Source of the DNA: Ceriagrion tenellum
Taxonomy: Eukaryota; Arthropoda; Insecta; Odonata; Coenagrionidae
NCBI GenBank assembly: GCA_963169105.1
Contig: OY720639.1
Span: 100,018,559-100,082,558 of the forward strand
Reading direction: 5' to 3'
Length of the DNA stretch: 64,000 nucleotides
Shown here: in pieces, positions 1 through 10,620 of the stretch
Position numbering within the stretch: position 1 is the stretch's first letter
Layout: the number at the start of each line of letters is the position of its first letter
Translations under genes and position numbers: made by a program
Notes under the pieces: model-generated
What the model saw: only the letters and a program-made list of their open reading frames with translations
Told to the model about the DNA's origin: nothing
The model's database searches: none

Positions 1-592
1 GGAGGGAATAGGATAGCACTTGAAAGAAAGCTTTGCCAACTTATTTGTCTTTCTCTTGAGTGGACGAGAATTCATCAGCAGCGCGTTTCATGACAAAACT
101 CTGCGAGCGAAGCAAAGCTGAATCGAAATATGCTGATATTTTTAGCAATCATTCTAATAATTTCCCCTGTATTGGAAACGTACAGATATTGCAATTCATA
201 CGGTAAAAGGTTAGCAAAATACTATGTACCACACACTTTAAATTGCATGCCAAAACACCTTGATGATCTTAAAGGTATGGCAGTAGTAAAGAAAAAGGTA
301 CATGCATGGTTACTTGATGAAATGAAATATTTTTGATTGATTATGTTCTATATATTTGGCATAATTACCTGTATATTCAAAAATGTGGAATGCCTAAATC
401 TGGCTGTGTTTAATGTTCTCAAGTTGTAATATTATAAATTGTTGTAACTTGTTTTTTTGTGTTTTTTGTATACACCATTTTTTCATTTGCCGCATTGTAT
501 GTATGTGTGTTGGATCCTTCTGACAAGCCATATGGCTTAGAGGGACCGTGTTTGTTTACTTATTATTAATAAATAAAATAAAAAAAAAATGC
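1..592 (+). mobile_element. LINE 3' end with A-rich tail
   Basis: This is the 3' end of a non-LTR retrotransposon, cut by the window start. An open frame at 130-336 ends in a motif typical of LINE ORF2 C-termini: a YGKRLAKYYVPHTLN stretch followed by KKKVHAWLLDEM and a stop. This is the position where many CR1/Jockey/R-type LINE proteins read 'YG.R...YYGPK.WN.LP...FKK.LK.WLL'. About 230 bases of untranslated sequence follow, then an A-rich tail from about 567 (repeated AATAAA, then a run of A). The reverse-transcriptase core lies outside the window. The family match is by eye; the clade is not resolved. Confidence 0.6.
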
Positions 593-1120
593 CATATGAA
601 AAATTGGATTAGAAGCTACAGAGAGCTAGAAAGTCAATGAGAGCAATATACTGAAGTTGGCTATGAAAGTTTTACGATTAGAGAACCAGAGAAGTTTAAA
701 ATGCAGAAACATTCTCACTTCCACGTGCTAAGCAATTTATTAGAAAATGGGCCGATCCACTGAAAATGGTCTTCTGTGTTACTGCTGCCATTTTTCGTTC
801 GTAAGTCAGCCAATGATCACTGTATAGAAATCATTTCCACATTTAATAATCACTCCTGTAAATTTTATTTCTAGTTCAAAACTAATTCGTGCTTGTGAAA
901 TGGATATGGTGTTGTTTATGTTTCGTGGTTTCTTGATTCGGTTGTGAGATGCATGTTGAAAAAGATGAGGGAAATTCTGAGAGACTCCTGTAATGAATAA
1001 TAAACTTATCTTGCTACACACCAAAAAAGTGATTTCAAAGTAGTGCAAATTCGCTGGACAAAAATAATATAAGTTTATTGAAGGCACAGCTTCACTGAAA
1101 GGGTAATAAAATTCTGGAAT
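593..1120. other. No gene recognised
   Basis: AT-rich DNA between a LINE tail and a TIR element. A 106-codon minus-strand frame (806-1126) has no motif I recognise and is taken as chance. Confidence 0.4.
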
Positions 1121-1867
1121 GGACACATTGGCGCAGGCTGTCTCGGCGCAGGCGGCATTTCGGTAACCACTTGGCTGAAGACTGGTCCAAAACTTTTAAA
1201 AGCACTCTCAAACAGTAGATAATTAGAGAAAGAAATGAATACGATAAAAAATGAAGATCAGCAATATTCAAAAAAGATTATCCTCGGCAATACTGCTCCG
1301 GTTATATCATAGTCTCTTGATGTACTTGAAACTTTCACCGCTCCACTTGGAATGCGCTGCCAGTATTTTGGAGCCTCATCAGGCAGACTTCTGAACAGAG
1401 GCTCAACGCGTGAAGAGAAGATGAATAACAAAAAAAGGCCGTTATGATAGTCTCGTTCGTTTTGCTGGCCTTTTTCAACAACTGGGATGGGAATCCTTTT
1501 CAGACCAACGATTAAAAATTAGACAATTGTTTATGTAAATTCAAAACTAATTTACTGTGCGACGAAGTTATTAACATGTTACGATCTCCAGCATTCTACG
1601 GTATGTCACAACATGGGGATATATGAGGGAAACACACTGCAGTAGAGACGGGTTTAAAATGCCAAGGTAAACATTTTTTATTTATACATTTAATAATACT
1701 ATAACTCACTAAATCATAAGAGCATGATTGCTAGCCGAGTGGCTTCCGCCGAGACTGCCCTGAGCCGAAACGTCCCTGAGCCGAGACGGCCTGCGCCGAG
1801 ATGGCCTGCGCCGAGACGGGCCTGCACCGAGACGACCCTACAACAAGACGGCCGCGCCGAGGTGTCC
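1121..1867. mobile_element. Non-autonomous TIR element with 15-bp subterminal repeats
   Basis: The two ends are inverted versions of each other. The left end reads GGACACATTGGCGCAGGC and the reversed right end reads GGACACCTCGGCGCGGCC. Both run into a repeated unit close to GCCGAGACGGCCTGC. The right end carries about eight imperfect units (1733-1862) and the left about two. The interior (about 1160-1730) has no coding capacity, so this should be a passenger mobilised in trans. No convincing target duplication is visible (flanks TCTGGAAT and TAGACCCA), so the superfamily is not assigned. Confidence 0.6.
1733..1862 (+). repeat. 15-bp GC-rich tandem repeat, about 8 units
   Basis: Units vary around GCCGAGACGGCCTGC, with T/A substitutions such as GCCGAGATGGCCTGC and one decayed unit (AACAAGACGGCC). 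Two inverted units sit at 1131-1155, so the array is part of the terminal repeats of the enclosing element. Confidence 0.8.
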
Positions 1868-2839
1868 TAGACCCATAAAATACCTATCCGCCTTAATTTC
1901 GACTCTGATGAAGATTCCGGGACCAAAAGGAGGAGGTGAAAAATGAAAGTAAAAATCAATGGACGAAATTTACAGGGGCATGCGGAAGACATCAGAACAA
2001 AAAAGGGTAAGAGATTCTGGACATGTGTAAAGGAAGTATGTGGTAACAAACACCAGAAGAATATGGCTGACAATGGGTGCGGCGTGAGGAAGGATAGGAT
2101 CCAAGTGGTTCTTTGAACTCAGAACGAAATGGCCTGAGATCGGGCTCAAGGTTGAAGGAAGGGAAATCTGAGGAGGAAAAGAATGGCATAGCATTAGGGA
2201 TATGATGAAGAAGTTCTGGAAGGAAAAGGGGAAAATCAAACCACGAAGCTGCAACCTGGCGTCCTATACAGAACACAAATGAGGAATAAGACGTTTCATT
2301 AATTGGTAGTAAGGGCTTTGTTGAAAGATACAAGGAGATAGTTGAGAGATTTCTGGAGAAAATATGTGTAGACGAGACTGCCCTCCGAAAATATGAAGTT
2401 CATGAAAATATGAATGTGGAATCCATGAAGCTTCAAGGAGATTACATATTAAAGAAGCGCTGATTTCCAATATGTCATTGAAGGAAAGCATAGTATAGTT
2501 GCAACATTAGTGCGTTATCCCACCAACGCTAAAGGAAATTGGGTGTTAACGAAGATGGCGGACTGGCTTCAGCTTCTAGCAATGGACAGTATAGCAAGTA
2601 CCCTCTACGTACACCTAAATGGTTGAAACAAATACGAATGTCCATTAATACAGATATAGCTGGAAATATTTTAGGATATTATTCAATATTTATGGAGTGG
2701 GATCAAAAATACCTACGTAATCACAGTAATGCGATCTGAAAGACGGCGGAATAACTTAAAAATTAATTTTCTCGGGATTCAGTCACAGTGAGAATCATTT
2801 TTGGTGAAAGATTCATTGAATACTATTGGATTTGAAGGT
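1868..2839. other. Unrecognised, possibly decayed coding DNA
   Basis: The plus strand at 1885-2070 translates to charged, protein-like stretches (FDSDEDSGTKRRR, then a stop, then KVKINGRNLQGHAEDI and GKRFWTC), followed by many stops. This could be the remains of a transposon ORF, but I recognise no family. The minus-strand frames here are mirror images of it. Confidence 0.25.
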
Positions 2840-3350
2840 ACTTACATATACCTACATACCAATCACGCCGTTGCCTTCCGGGGTAGGCACAGTCACAAAG
2901 TTTCACTTATAAATACATATTTGTACACCTAACTCTGCTTCAATAATTTCCTCCATACTGACCAATCATTGCAAACCTCTTTTGCCTCATTTACCCCCAT
3001 ACACTGCTTCGTACACGCCCTCCTGTTTTAACGACTCCTAATATTCCTCCTCCTAAGAATTTCCTCAACCACATTCAACTACAACTTTCTCGGCCTACCT
3101 CTACCTCTCGCACCATTCATTTCACTCTTATATCTCTGTTTCGTTATTTGACTCTCCGCCATTCTCTCAACATGACCAAACCAATGGAGCACACTCCTTC
3201 CATATATGTCCATTACTGGAGCATCTAATCCACATTCATTAATTACCCACCCATTTTTGACACTATCCATCCTACTTCTCCCGCAAACACTCCTCAGATA
3301 ACTCATACCCATGGCGTTGAACCTACTCTTATGTCTATCCTGACATATTC
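2840..3350 (-). mobile_element. RTE-type LINE 3' end
   Basis: The minus strand at 3079-3312 encodes the C-terminal part of an RTE-clade ORF2: YLRSVCG, RMDSVKN, a WFGHVERM block and a terminal GARGRGRPRKL. 'RWLGHV.RM' followed by 'GRPRK.W' is characteristic of RTE C-termini. About 230 bases of 3' sequence follow to 2840. The same protein end and untranslated region recur at 21888-22235, confirming a dispersed family. The catalytic domain is missing, as expected for 5' truncation. Confidence 0.8.
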
Positions 3351-4691
3351 ATGTGAATTTAGGTACATAATGTTGATAATAAAAAGGGTGAGACAGAATT
3401 GGAATAAGGAAATGTTAAAAATCAAAGCGGTCAGTGATATCGCTTGCCTGTAATAACGGGTTAAGGGTCCAAGGATGCTCGAATGACACCGTGTGGGAAA
3501 GCAGACATATGGACTTACGTGAATTCAAATGTTCAAAGTTTATACATATTCTATGAATGCTGTGAGGTAATCGTGATATGGAACTTATATTTAGTAATAT
3601 GTGTGTAATTTTCCTTATGTGGTACAGAAATTTATTTAAATAAAATCAAACTCTTTTCGATACTTAAATGTTCTCATAAGTCATAACCTTTATATTGTGC
3701 GTCAATATCGGATGGCTGACTTATGGTAGCCTCCAAACAGGTGCACCTCAGAGGACGCTTAAATGATTCGTTTTCTGTTAACATTTATTCTTATTTATAA
3801 AGAAAAGTGTTTTGGACTAAGTCATTATGAAAGGCAGAGTGACGAAGAGTGAGGAGACAAATTGCTTCTTATATGGAAGGAAAAAGGTTTTTTGTGTATT
3901 CTGAAAATTTTAGAGCATACAATTTGATGGATTCCAGTCGAATTATTATGAAACCTGCTGAAACAACTTCATTAGTAGTGTGCCTTAAATTCCGTTTGCA
4001 AATTAATTTCTTTGCTATTCTGCAACAATAAACTTGACACTTTTGCGCTATTTGCGTAGCGTTTGCGCCGAAAGCAGTATGTCGAAGGGTGAAGGTATTT
4101 CAGTGACAGTGATGGGACAATGACGAATAGCGTTTTTTTAATCCTTGCGGGATACAAATTCACTAGCATGATAGGGGAAATTCATCATGAAAAACTTCAT
4201 TTTCCTCCGGACAAAGTTCGGAGACGTTGATTCATTGACGAGTTCCGATCAAAGTGAGTGCGTCCGAATGGTTTATCGGATGTCGCGTTGCATTCGGAGT
4301 TTAAAGGCGTAAATCGATCTCGGCGACTTCGATTCATCGACAGAGCCCGTCAAACCGTGTCACCGCTCTCGCTCGAAAACTAGTCTCTTTGCTAACCTCT
4401 CTGTCTCTACATCTCTCTGCTGTCACGTCCCACTTCCACCTGCATGAAATTTAATATCTGCGGCGACCTTTTATCTTTTGGAAATTCCCATCGCAACAAA
4501 ATGAGAGAACAAACGAACCACGATACCCATCGCCTGACATTTGCATCAAATCCCCGAACGCGTCACAGACTAGATTTATGGGAATAGCGTGACTATCCAG
4601 GATAAAACCGTTCCGATCCAGAGCTTTGCGGCATGAGATACGAAGGAAATAAGTACAAATTTGGGAAATATTTTCGCACTCCATTGACAGC
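3351..4691. other. No gene recognised
   Basis: Mixed-composition DNA with only short chance frames (60-83 codons) and no repeat seen elsewhere in the window. Confidence 0.4.
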
Positions 4692-5068
4692 TTCGCTCCC
4701 AAATAGTCAATAGTTCGGGGATCGGGTTGGTGTGTTGACTAGAGTACTTGCCTACCACACGGGCGGCCAGGGTTCAAAAATCCCTGCAGAGGCGGATGTT
4801 TTTCAAAGGGAGCCCAATCCCTACTTGAGCGTCTTGTGGTGGGCACTTCAAGTATGTCGGATGAGACGTTAAGCCGTGGTGCCCTTTGCACCTTTCGTTA
4901 AGAGCAGGCTGATGCCGACGCCGGGTTTCTATCCACCCTTTCTCCCTTACCCATCTCCTATGGCGCAAATGACCTTAGCCGTCGGTCGCCTCCCCAAATA
5001 TCCAATCCAATAGTCTATAGTTCGCTCCCAGATAGTCAATCGTTCGATCCCAGATAGTCAGGTGATAG
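4692..5068 (+). repeat. 22-bp tandem repeat, three units, split by a SINE
   Basis: Units close to TTCGCTCCCAAATAGTCAAT lie at about 4692-4717 and, after the SINE, at about 5021-5042 and 5043-5064. Removing the SINE and one copy of the target duplication leaves three consecutive units. The inserted element therefore landed in a pre-existing short array. Confidence 0.7.
4718..5008 (+). mobile_element. tRNA-derived SINE with target-site duplication
   Basis: The 5' part resembles a tRNA: an A-box-like stretch near GTTGACTAGAGTACTTGCC and a degenerate B box GGTTCAAAAATCC. A conserved central segment follows (TCGGATGAGACGTTAAGCCG, then GAGCAGGCTGATGCCGACGC), then a 3' end of short AATCC repeats. 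The flanks are AATAGTCAATAGTTCG (4702-4717) and AATAGTCTATAGTTCG (5009-5024), a 16-bp duplication with one mismatch, so both boundaries are well defined. Transcription would be by RNA polymerase III and mobilisation by a LINE in trans. Confidence 0.85.
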
Positions 5069-6136
5069 CGTAGCCCATTTACCATTTCAAAGCTAAAATG
5101 TCTTCACACGTGTTACTTTTGTACCGAGAGGATCTTTCACACACACAATATAAAACACAAAATAAACCAATTCCACAGATCCACCGCTCTTTTGGCATTT
5201 ATATCTCGAAATGTCTCCAACCAATTAAAACGAACTGGCAAAGCGGAGGTCCAGTGCTGTATAGATCCTTGCTCAGTCGCATAAAATGTATTCAGACTTA
5301 AGAATCATCATTCGGGTATTCAAAAAGTTCAATGGTAGATTTTTTGACATTCATCATCCTAGGGTCCCAAATTCTGGGACATAATATTACTTCCCTCTCG
5401 AAGATGTCTCGCCATCAGACCTCTCTTTATTTCCTCTCAACGTCTTCCTTGTCCCCAAAGGACAGTGATTACAATTTGAAATCTCAAATATCTTCCACAA
5501 ACGGGCGAAACTATAAGACGAACCATGTCTATTAAATTGAAATGGGGAGTCGGCGAGAGTAATTCGACTACTGAAGACGTAGATCTCCTTGGGGTGTTGA
5601 GTTGTAGGCTTGAGACAAAATTTTGAAGGAAAGGAAAATCCGAAGAAACGTGAGCTTTCTCAGAGCGCCAGTTTTCTAAACTTTACAAATTTTGGTGATG
5701 CAATAGGCGAATGGGTTTGCACAAAATATAAAAATTGACAACGTATTATACACATTTATTTATTTAGCTCTAGATACAATGATGTAGTCCGTATAGCTAA
5801 TTCTTACTGGTCATTGCAGCTCTGAGAATTGCCTGGACGTTCAACTGGAACTCCGTTCATAAAATAAAGTACACTCAAGCATAACATACATGAAAACTGG
5901 TCTCCTTTGGAAATGCCGATAGCATAGGATCCGCGACGAACGGCTACATGACTTCTTCATGACGTTTCCCGGGATTTCCTTCCTACCCGTCCCTAGTTTC
6001 CTCTCTTTACTACCATGACCTTTCCCTTTCCCCTTTCCTGCTTCAACTTTCTCCTGCTTCTCCATTAGGGCCCTTTTCAGGGCCCGCAAATCTACCATAG
6101 TGAACGATTTCGTACTGATTCTTAGACATAATTCTT
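5069..6136. other. No gene recognised
   Basis: Short frames only, including an 85-codon Lys/Gly-rich minus-strand frame (5841-6098) with no recognised motif. Confidence 0.35.
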
Positions 6137-6350
6137 ACATTTAGAAACGCATATTTTCTAGAAAACAATCTTCTTCGGGACTGTTGGTCAATAAAAGTGT
6201 GAAATTTGGAGTTGTGAGCACGTAGAGACGCTCATTTTCTAGAAAAATCTCCCTCGGGACGGTTGGTTATTAAAAGGGTACAATTGCGAGGTGGGAGCAT
6301 GTAAAAACGTATATTTTCTACATAAAATCTCCCTTTTATGTAGGAAAAGT
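6137..6350. repeat. About 80-bp tandem repeat, 2.6 units
   Basis: Three successive blocks start near 6138, 6220 and 6298. Each contains AAACG(C)ATATTTTCTA or a variant, then ATCT(T/C)CC, CGGGACTGTTGGT and a run ending in GGAG or GGGAGCA. Divergence between units is about 20 percent by eye. Confidence 0.7.
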
Positions 6351-6589
6351 GACTAAAACGTAGTTGAAATAAAGGTTGAGATAATGACAAAGTGGCAGAA
6401 AATAGGCGAGTAAATGGCAAAAAAAACATGGAAAACGCGAGATATCGGGTTAAGGAAATGCAGGAAAAGATGTTATTCAGTTAGGAAAATGGATAAAAGC
6501 GACATGAAAAGTGACAAAACACTCACAGATTCGAAAATGGCCATTTTGAGGTCGCGTTCAGTCACACCCCAGCACCCCTGTGTCACTAC

Positions 6590-6675
6590 ACAACCTTCTT
6601 TATCCTTGTTGTTGTTATTGTAACCTTCTTTATCGGTTAACAATTGTTATATTGTAACCTTCTTTATCGGGGAGG
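6590..6675. repeat. Short direct repeats of AACCTTCTTTATC
   Basis: AACCTTCTTTATC occurs three times, near 6592, 6621 and 6655, separated by TTGTTGTTATTGT-like spacers, followed by a G-run. Confidence 0.7.
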
Positions 6676-7778
6676 GGGGGGAATTTTCAAATTTCCCGCA
6701 AATCCGCCATTTTCTGTACTCATGTCAGATGCGAAAGTTCATCGATCACTGTGACATCTACGGAAAAAAGCCGCCGCGTAAAGCATCACCTCCCATGACT
6801 CCTGTTTTAACGGTATTTACGCACTTAATTTTTTTCACTGAAATACGTCCGCTTGCATGCAACTTCCTCCATAAAAATTTCATAGAAATACATTGATTTT
6901 TTTGGGGTCGAAAAAAAATTTGACTTGGGGCCCGTAAACAGCAAATTTACCGCACAAGCGGATCCAGGGATGGGAAGGGGGAAATTCCCCCTTCCCCCCT
7001 AAATCCAAGAGAATATTTTTTTTTTCCGAGCCCCATAATTTAATACTTATAAACCGAGCGTCTATAGATGACGCGTGACGGTTGTCGGAGTTAATGTTGC
7101 CGCATGCTCTTGGTGTCCCTTCACACGAGGTCACTCTGTGGTGCTTCCGAGTCACGCCACTCGTAGCTGAACATTGTTTTAATTGGAGGAGTTCATACGA
7201 GTAGCGCGGACTAAATTAGACTGGACTGGACGCGGCCGTAGCCGCCGTCCACGTGGGACTACATTGTATCACCTCGCTGTAAGGAAGAAACTGACAATGT
7301 TTGAAATCGACGACTGCCTTGTCGAAGGGTGCGTTAATTCTACTTTTTCTACTCCTCTTCTCCCTCGAACGACTGAAGCTAAAGTTCATTTTAGTGTCGC
7401 ATCAGACAGCTGAGAGTACGCGTCGGATTCGGCTACGACCTCCACTTTCTTCCTGCGAACTGGCAATTTCAGTTAATTTTGCAAGATAAGTTCTAGTTTA
7501 TTGCCAGTTAACCGTCGTAGATATTCTTGTCATGTATTTCCTTTCGTAGCAATTTTTATACCAACAAATACGTTTTTTTACAGATTTTCTTATTGCAAAA
7601 TTTTGTTCCAAAATTGCAATTTTTTTATTATTTTTGAGTGGTAAGTTGTAGTAGTAGTGATTGAAAATGTTTTATAAGTAATTTTAATTGATCATTATTT
7701 ACAGACTGTAACATTGTCTTTTACAGCTCTCGAGATCTCCTTGACCCCTAGATAGTCTCTATCATCTATGCTCCCCGG
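6676..7778. other. No gene recognised; one possible hAT-type end fragment
   Basis: GCGGATCCAGG at 6958-6968, followed by a G-run and C-run, resembles the terminus of the element at 7779-8077, but no matching second end was found. The rest has only short frames. Confidence 0.3.
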
Positions 7779-8077
7779 CAGCAAGGTCGTAACCAGAAAA
7801 TATTTTGTGGGTTCATTTGGGGGAGGGGTAGATTTGGATGGGGGGTATTCACTTGGAGGAGGGCCGGACTCCACACCTGACGTCAGTGAAAAAGAACATC
7901 CCTTATTATTATTTATAATATTATTATTTTCGTGAGGTTGTACAGACTGTACGTGAGGTTGTACAGACTGTACCCCCAAAATTGGGGGGGGATTACCCCT
8001 TGACGCCCCCCCCACTCGCTACGGCCGTTCCCGGAAGTTCCCCGCCCCCCCAAAAATTATACCTGGATCCGCCCCTG
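7779..8077 (-). mobile_element. Possible hAT-type MITE
   Basis: The right end, read on the minus strand, is CAGGGGCGGATCCAGG followed by an AT run and a G-run. The left end is CAGCAAGGTCGTAACCAG followed by an A/T run and a G-run. CAG-starting ends with this layout are typical of hAT-superfamily MITEs. The 299-bp interior has no coding capacity and carries a perfect 21-bp tandem duplication at 7931-7972. No 8-bp target duplication is visible, so the assignment is tentative. Confidence 0.4.
7931..7972. repeat. Perfect 21-bp tandem duplication
   Basis: The unit CGTGAGGTTGTACAGACTGT plus A occurs twice head to tail with no mismatch, suggesting a recent replication-slippage event. Confidence 0.95.
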
Positions 8078-8663
8078 ATTTACCAGTTATTTCCTACGAT
8101 TATCAAAGATAAATGGTGCAAAGGAAAAAAAGATGGCTCAATAAAGTTAATTGTTTTCAATTGCTATTGTTATAAAATAACTGATATTACTGATAAAAAA
8201 ATGACTGAATATGGCCTGCTTTTGTCACAATTCAATGACGCTTATTAATAACTTAATAACAAATAAATCGATTGTGAAAATCACAATGTTAATACTTTGA
8301 TCCAATCAAAAATTTTCACCGAGTTCTGCCTCTGAGGATGTCGAGTTCATTAAATCCAATAATGAGTTGGCTCTGAGATATGTGATCAATTATTATCATT
8401 AAACATATGCTAATTGATATTGATGATACCAAACTTGTATATACATTTCATTAATTCAAGTATTTTATTGGTGAACGAAGCACTTTTCCATCGGCAGTAA
8501 TACAAGGGCGGAATATCTCTTTAGAAAGTCAGTAGTAAGAAAACCTACTATGGTGAATATTGACAAAAGAAGTTCATCTTTGTCCTCGTGTTTCCTTACA
8601 TACCCAATTTATTGTCATTCTCTTTGCTTGGTCGTCAGTTTAAATAAGTCAGTCAGTCAGTCA
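8078..8663. other. No gene recognised
   Basis: AT-rich DNA with a short (AGTC)n run near 8649-8662. No coding signal. Confidence 0.4.
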
Positions 8664-8883
8664 TTCGTTACGTGGTCCACCAACCAACATGTTTCACCAC
8701 CATACAACACAGTGGGGAGAAGTTCTCTTTTGTACACCGCGATTTTCACTTCCTTAGAAAGGCACCCTTTCCTTGATATGTTACGTATTACTTTCTTTCC
8801 AGCATTCGCAGATCTCTATATCTCCTCATCTATCCGTTAATCTTTCGTAAAGACCTTACCTATGTACACAAAATCATCCACTT
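8664..8883 (-). pseudogene. RTE reverse-transcriptase fragment
   Basis: The minus strand translates to DDFVYIG, FTKD, RIDEEI, then LSKEVKIAVYKRELLPTVLY and GGETCWL. This is the block just after the RT catalytic core in RTE-clade ORF2, where related proteins read 'YLGS.FT.DG..D.EI..RI' and then 'T....Y...V.P.LLYG.E.W'. A stop follows FTKD, so it is not functional. Only about 70 codons are recognisable and both ends are lost. Confidence 0.7.
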
Positions 8884-9084
8884 AAAGGAAAACTGGGAAA
8901 AAATACTATCGTTATCACTCAAGGCCTGCGTTTTAATCAGTTTTGACAAGAGTGCAGTAATGGTGATTGATGTGACGTTGGTGATATCGTGGTACGTTGC
9001 AATTCCACCTTCAATTTGAGAAATTTGTTCACTCGGAATGCGACTGAAAATTTCCGACTGTGCACTTGAATACACATCAGGTCA

Positions 9085-9235
9085 ATCGCGTTTCAATTAA
9101 TAGATTCGATGGATCAATATTGCTATTTTTAGTCCAGGTTGGTAAACTAGGCGATCTGAGTCGGCTCGTTAGGAATTTTCAGATCGGCTCGAGCTCAGAT
9201 CTATCTGAGATTGATTGCTAAATGTAGTGAATGGC
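9085..9235. repeat. Dispersed repeat, copy 1 (with 23885-24012)
   Basis: This block and 23885-24012 share a colinear set of motifs: GATNAATATTGNTA, TCCAGGT, GATCNGAGTCNGCT, GATCGG and GATTGNT(A/G)A. About 70 percent match by eye; identity unknown. Confidence 0.5.
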
Positions 9236-9760
9236 AGGCATTGTGGTCTCTTGTCGATCGCGAGGAAAACGGCAATTTAAACCTGACTTCTGCCAGACTC
9301 TTTCCCTAATTTTTTCTCAATATATTATCTACCGTAGTCTGTTGGTAAGTGTGTCCGATATTTCTCGGCGATGGCCATCTTGCTGGGCAAGACGTTTCAT
9401 GGATATCTTCATTTTTCACGTTCCATCTGACTGCGGAGGGAGATGTGATAAGTTTCGAACGCTGAAGCTGGAGAGAGCCGATGATAAACAACTGGGAAAC
9501 TTAATCCAGCGGCCGGGGAGGGCTTGGATGTCGCGGTTTGTATTAGCATGGGCGAGGCCGAAGTAAGACCCCGGAGGCTGCTCCAATGGCACGTTTCGTG
9601 GTTGGTATGGGAGCAGGTTCAATAGTGTCGAGTATCTCCTTCCCTTTCGAAGATTGAAGTGTCTACGTCATAGGAATGGCCTTTAACGTATCTACATTGA
9701 AATGGATTAGTTAAAATCTTAATAAAATATGGTATCACTATACAGGGAATGTAAATTGTA
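9236..9760. other. No gene recognised
   Basis: Contains a 111-codon plus-strand frame (9231-9566), Arg/Trp-rich, with no motif I recognise. Overlapping minus-strand frames argue for chance. Confidence 0.35.
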
Positions 9761-10060
9761 TATATCATAAATTATTAATTAAAAAACAAAATATATTTGT
9801 TAAAGCTTTGTATAGTAAAACAGATAAAACAAACACAAATATTGAATATATGAATAAATATTTAGGTATTCAGAGGTTAGACAAATTATACAGATATATC
9901 ATCACCCAGGACAACTACTTCAGTAATACTTATAAAAATACACGTCCTTTTAAAAATATTGAAATTTTCCGATTAGTAAGAAATTATATTGTATCTCTAC
10001 AATACACTCTGCAGGTATGGTAATAATACATTCAAAGTGGTTGTACCAAAACTTCTGTTC
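9761..10060 (+). pseudogene. LINE ORF2 C-terminal fragment
   Basis: The frame reads YKLLIKKQNIFVKALYSK, then a helix-like block with LDKLYRYII, then FKNIEIFRLVRNYI, and after a frameshift TRYGNNTFKVVVPKLL. This order (an 'LQ.K..R.I....' segment, then 'TRYG...F....P.LWN') is the C-terminal domain downstream of RT in CR1/Jockey/R-group LINEs. The RT core is absent and the frame is broken near 10010. The composition is very AT-rich, consistent with age. Confidence 0.55.
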
Positions 10061-10189
10061 ACATCGGATGTAAAATCTGTGATCAATAAATTATATTATA
10101 ATTATTATTATTACTTTACAGTAATATGCATATATGAACGCAAAAAAATTTCAATATTAATTTGGGTTTGGTTTCTCGACGATGTAATT

Positions 10190-10236
10190 CTATTTTAAAA
10201 ACGTAGCCTTATGGCACTTGTCATATTATGACAGAA
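10190..10236 (+). repeat. Host repeat interrupted by a PLE end (left part)
   Basis: CTATTTTAAAAACGTAGCC then TATGGCACTT matches 21838-21870 (CTATTTTAACACGTAGCC, ATATGGTACTT). At 21838-21890 the match continues directly into CACATATATTTTGAAAT, whereas here that continuation lies at 10463-10480, after the inserted PLE end. Confidence 0.6.
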
Positions 10237-10462
10237 AGAGCAATTGAACTTTACCACAGGATATTTCAATGAGCACAATGCATTTCAGCTCACAGGGCCA
10301 TCATCAGACCTCGTCTTGTACACCATCAAGTCTTGTACATGATGATGGCTCTGTGAGCTGAAACGCAACGTGCTCATTAAAATATCCTGTGGAAAAGTTC
10401 AATTGTCGTTTCAGTTATGATATGATGAACTTCCACGATATCTCGCCTGAACCTGTTGAAAT
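10237..10462. mobile_element. Penelope-like terminal repeats, inverted pair
   Basis: Two arms face each other: 10237-10307 (minus) and 10338-10462 (plus). Each contains a hammerhead-like segment. Minus 10307-10280 reads CTGATGA, hairpin GGCCC-TGT-GAGCT, GAAAT; plus 10338-10366 reads ATGATGA, hairpin GGCTC-TGT-GAGCT, GAAAC. TGCTCATTRAAATATCCTG then follows in both arms. The plus arm ends in CTTCCACGATATCTCGCC, shared almost exactly with 13068-13084. Inverted terminal segments carrying hammerhead motifs are a published property of Penelope-like elements; the assignment here is by motif only, with no coding part attached. Confidence 0.55.
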
Positions 10463-10620
10463 CACATGGCATATATTTTGAAATGATTCAACGCGCGTAC
10501 TTATTTGTAATATGTATAGATAAAAGCGAAAAAATAGCAGGGTGACAATTTAGTTACTAGGCAGTTAAATGCTATTTTAACGCAAATCACTATTCATATA
10601 CTACGGAATAATTCAATAAC
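10463..10620 (+). repeat. Dispersed repeat matching 21765-21890
   Basis: ATATATTTTGAAATGATTC, then TAATATGTATAGATAAAAG and AATGCTATTTTAACGC all have counterparts at 21765-21890 (ATGCATCGATAAAAG, AATGCTATTTTAACACG, ATATATTTTGAAATACTTC). The order suggests two tandem units here, one split by the PLE end. Confidence 0.55.

Noticed and set aside
1733..1862. CRISPR-like array of short repeats
   Set aside because: Repeats are directly adjacent with no spacers, imperfect, and part of a transposon terminal repeat; the DNA is animal.
1885..2070. FLYWCH-like or zinc-finger protein from KVKINGR...GKRFWTC
   Set aside because: Only a short basic/aromatic stretch is similar; stops interrupt it and the metal ligands are not in place.
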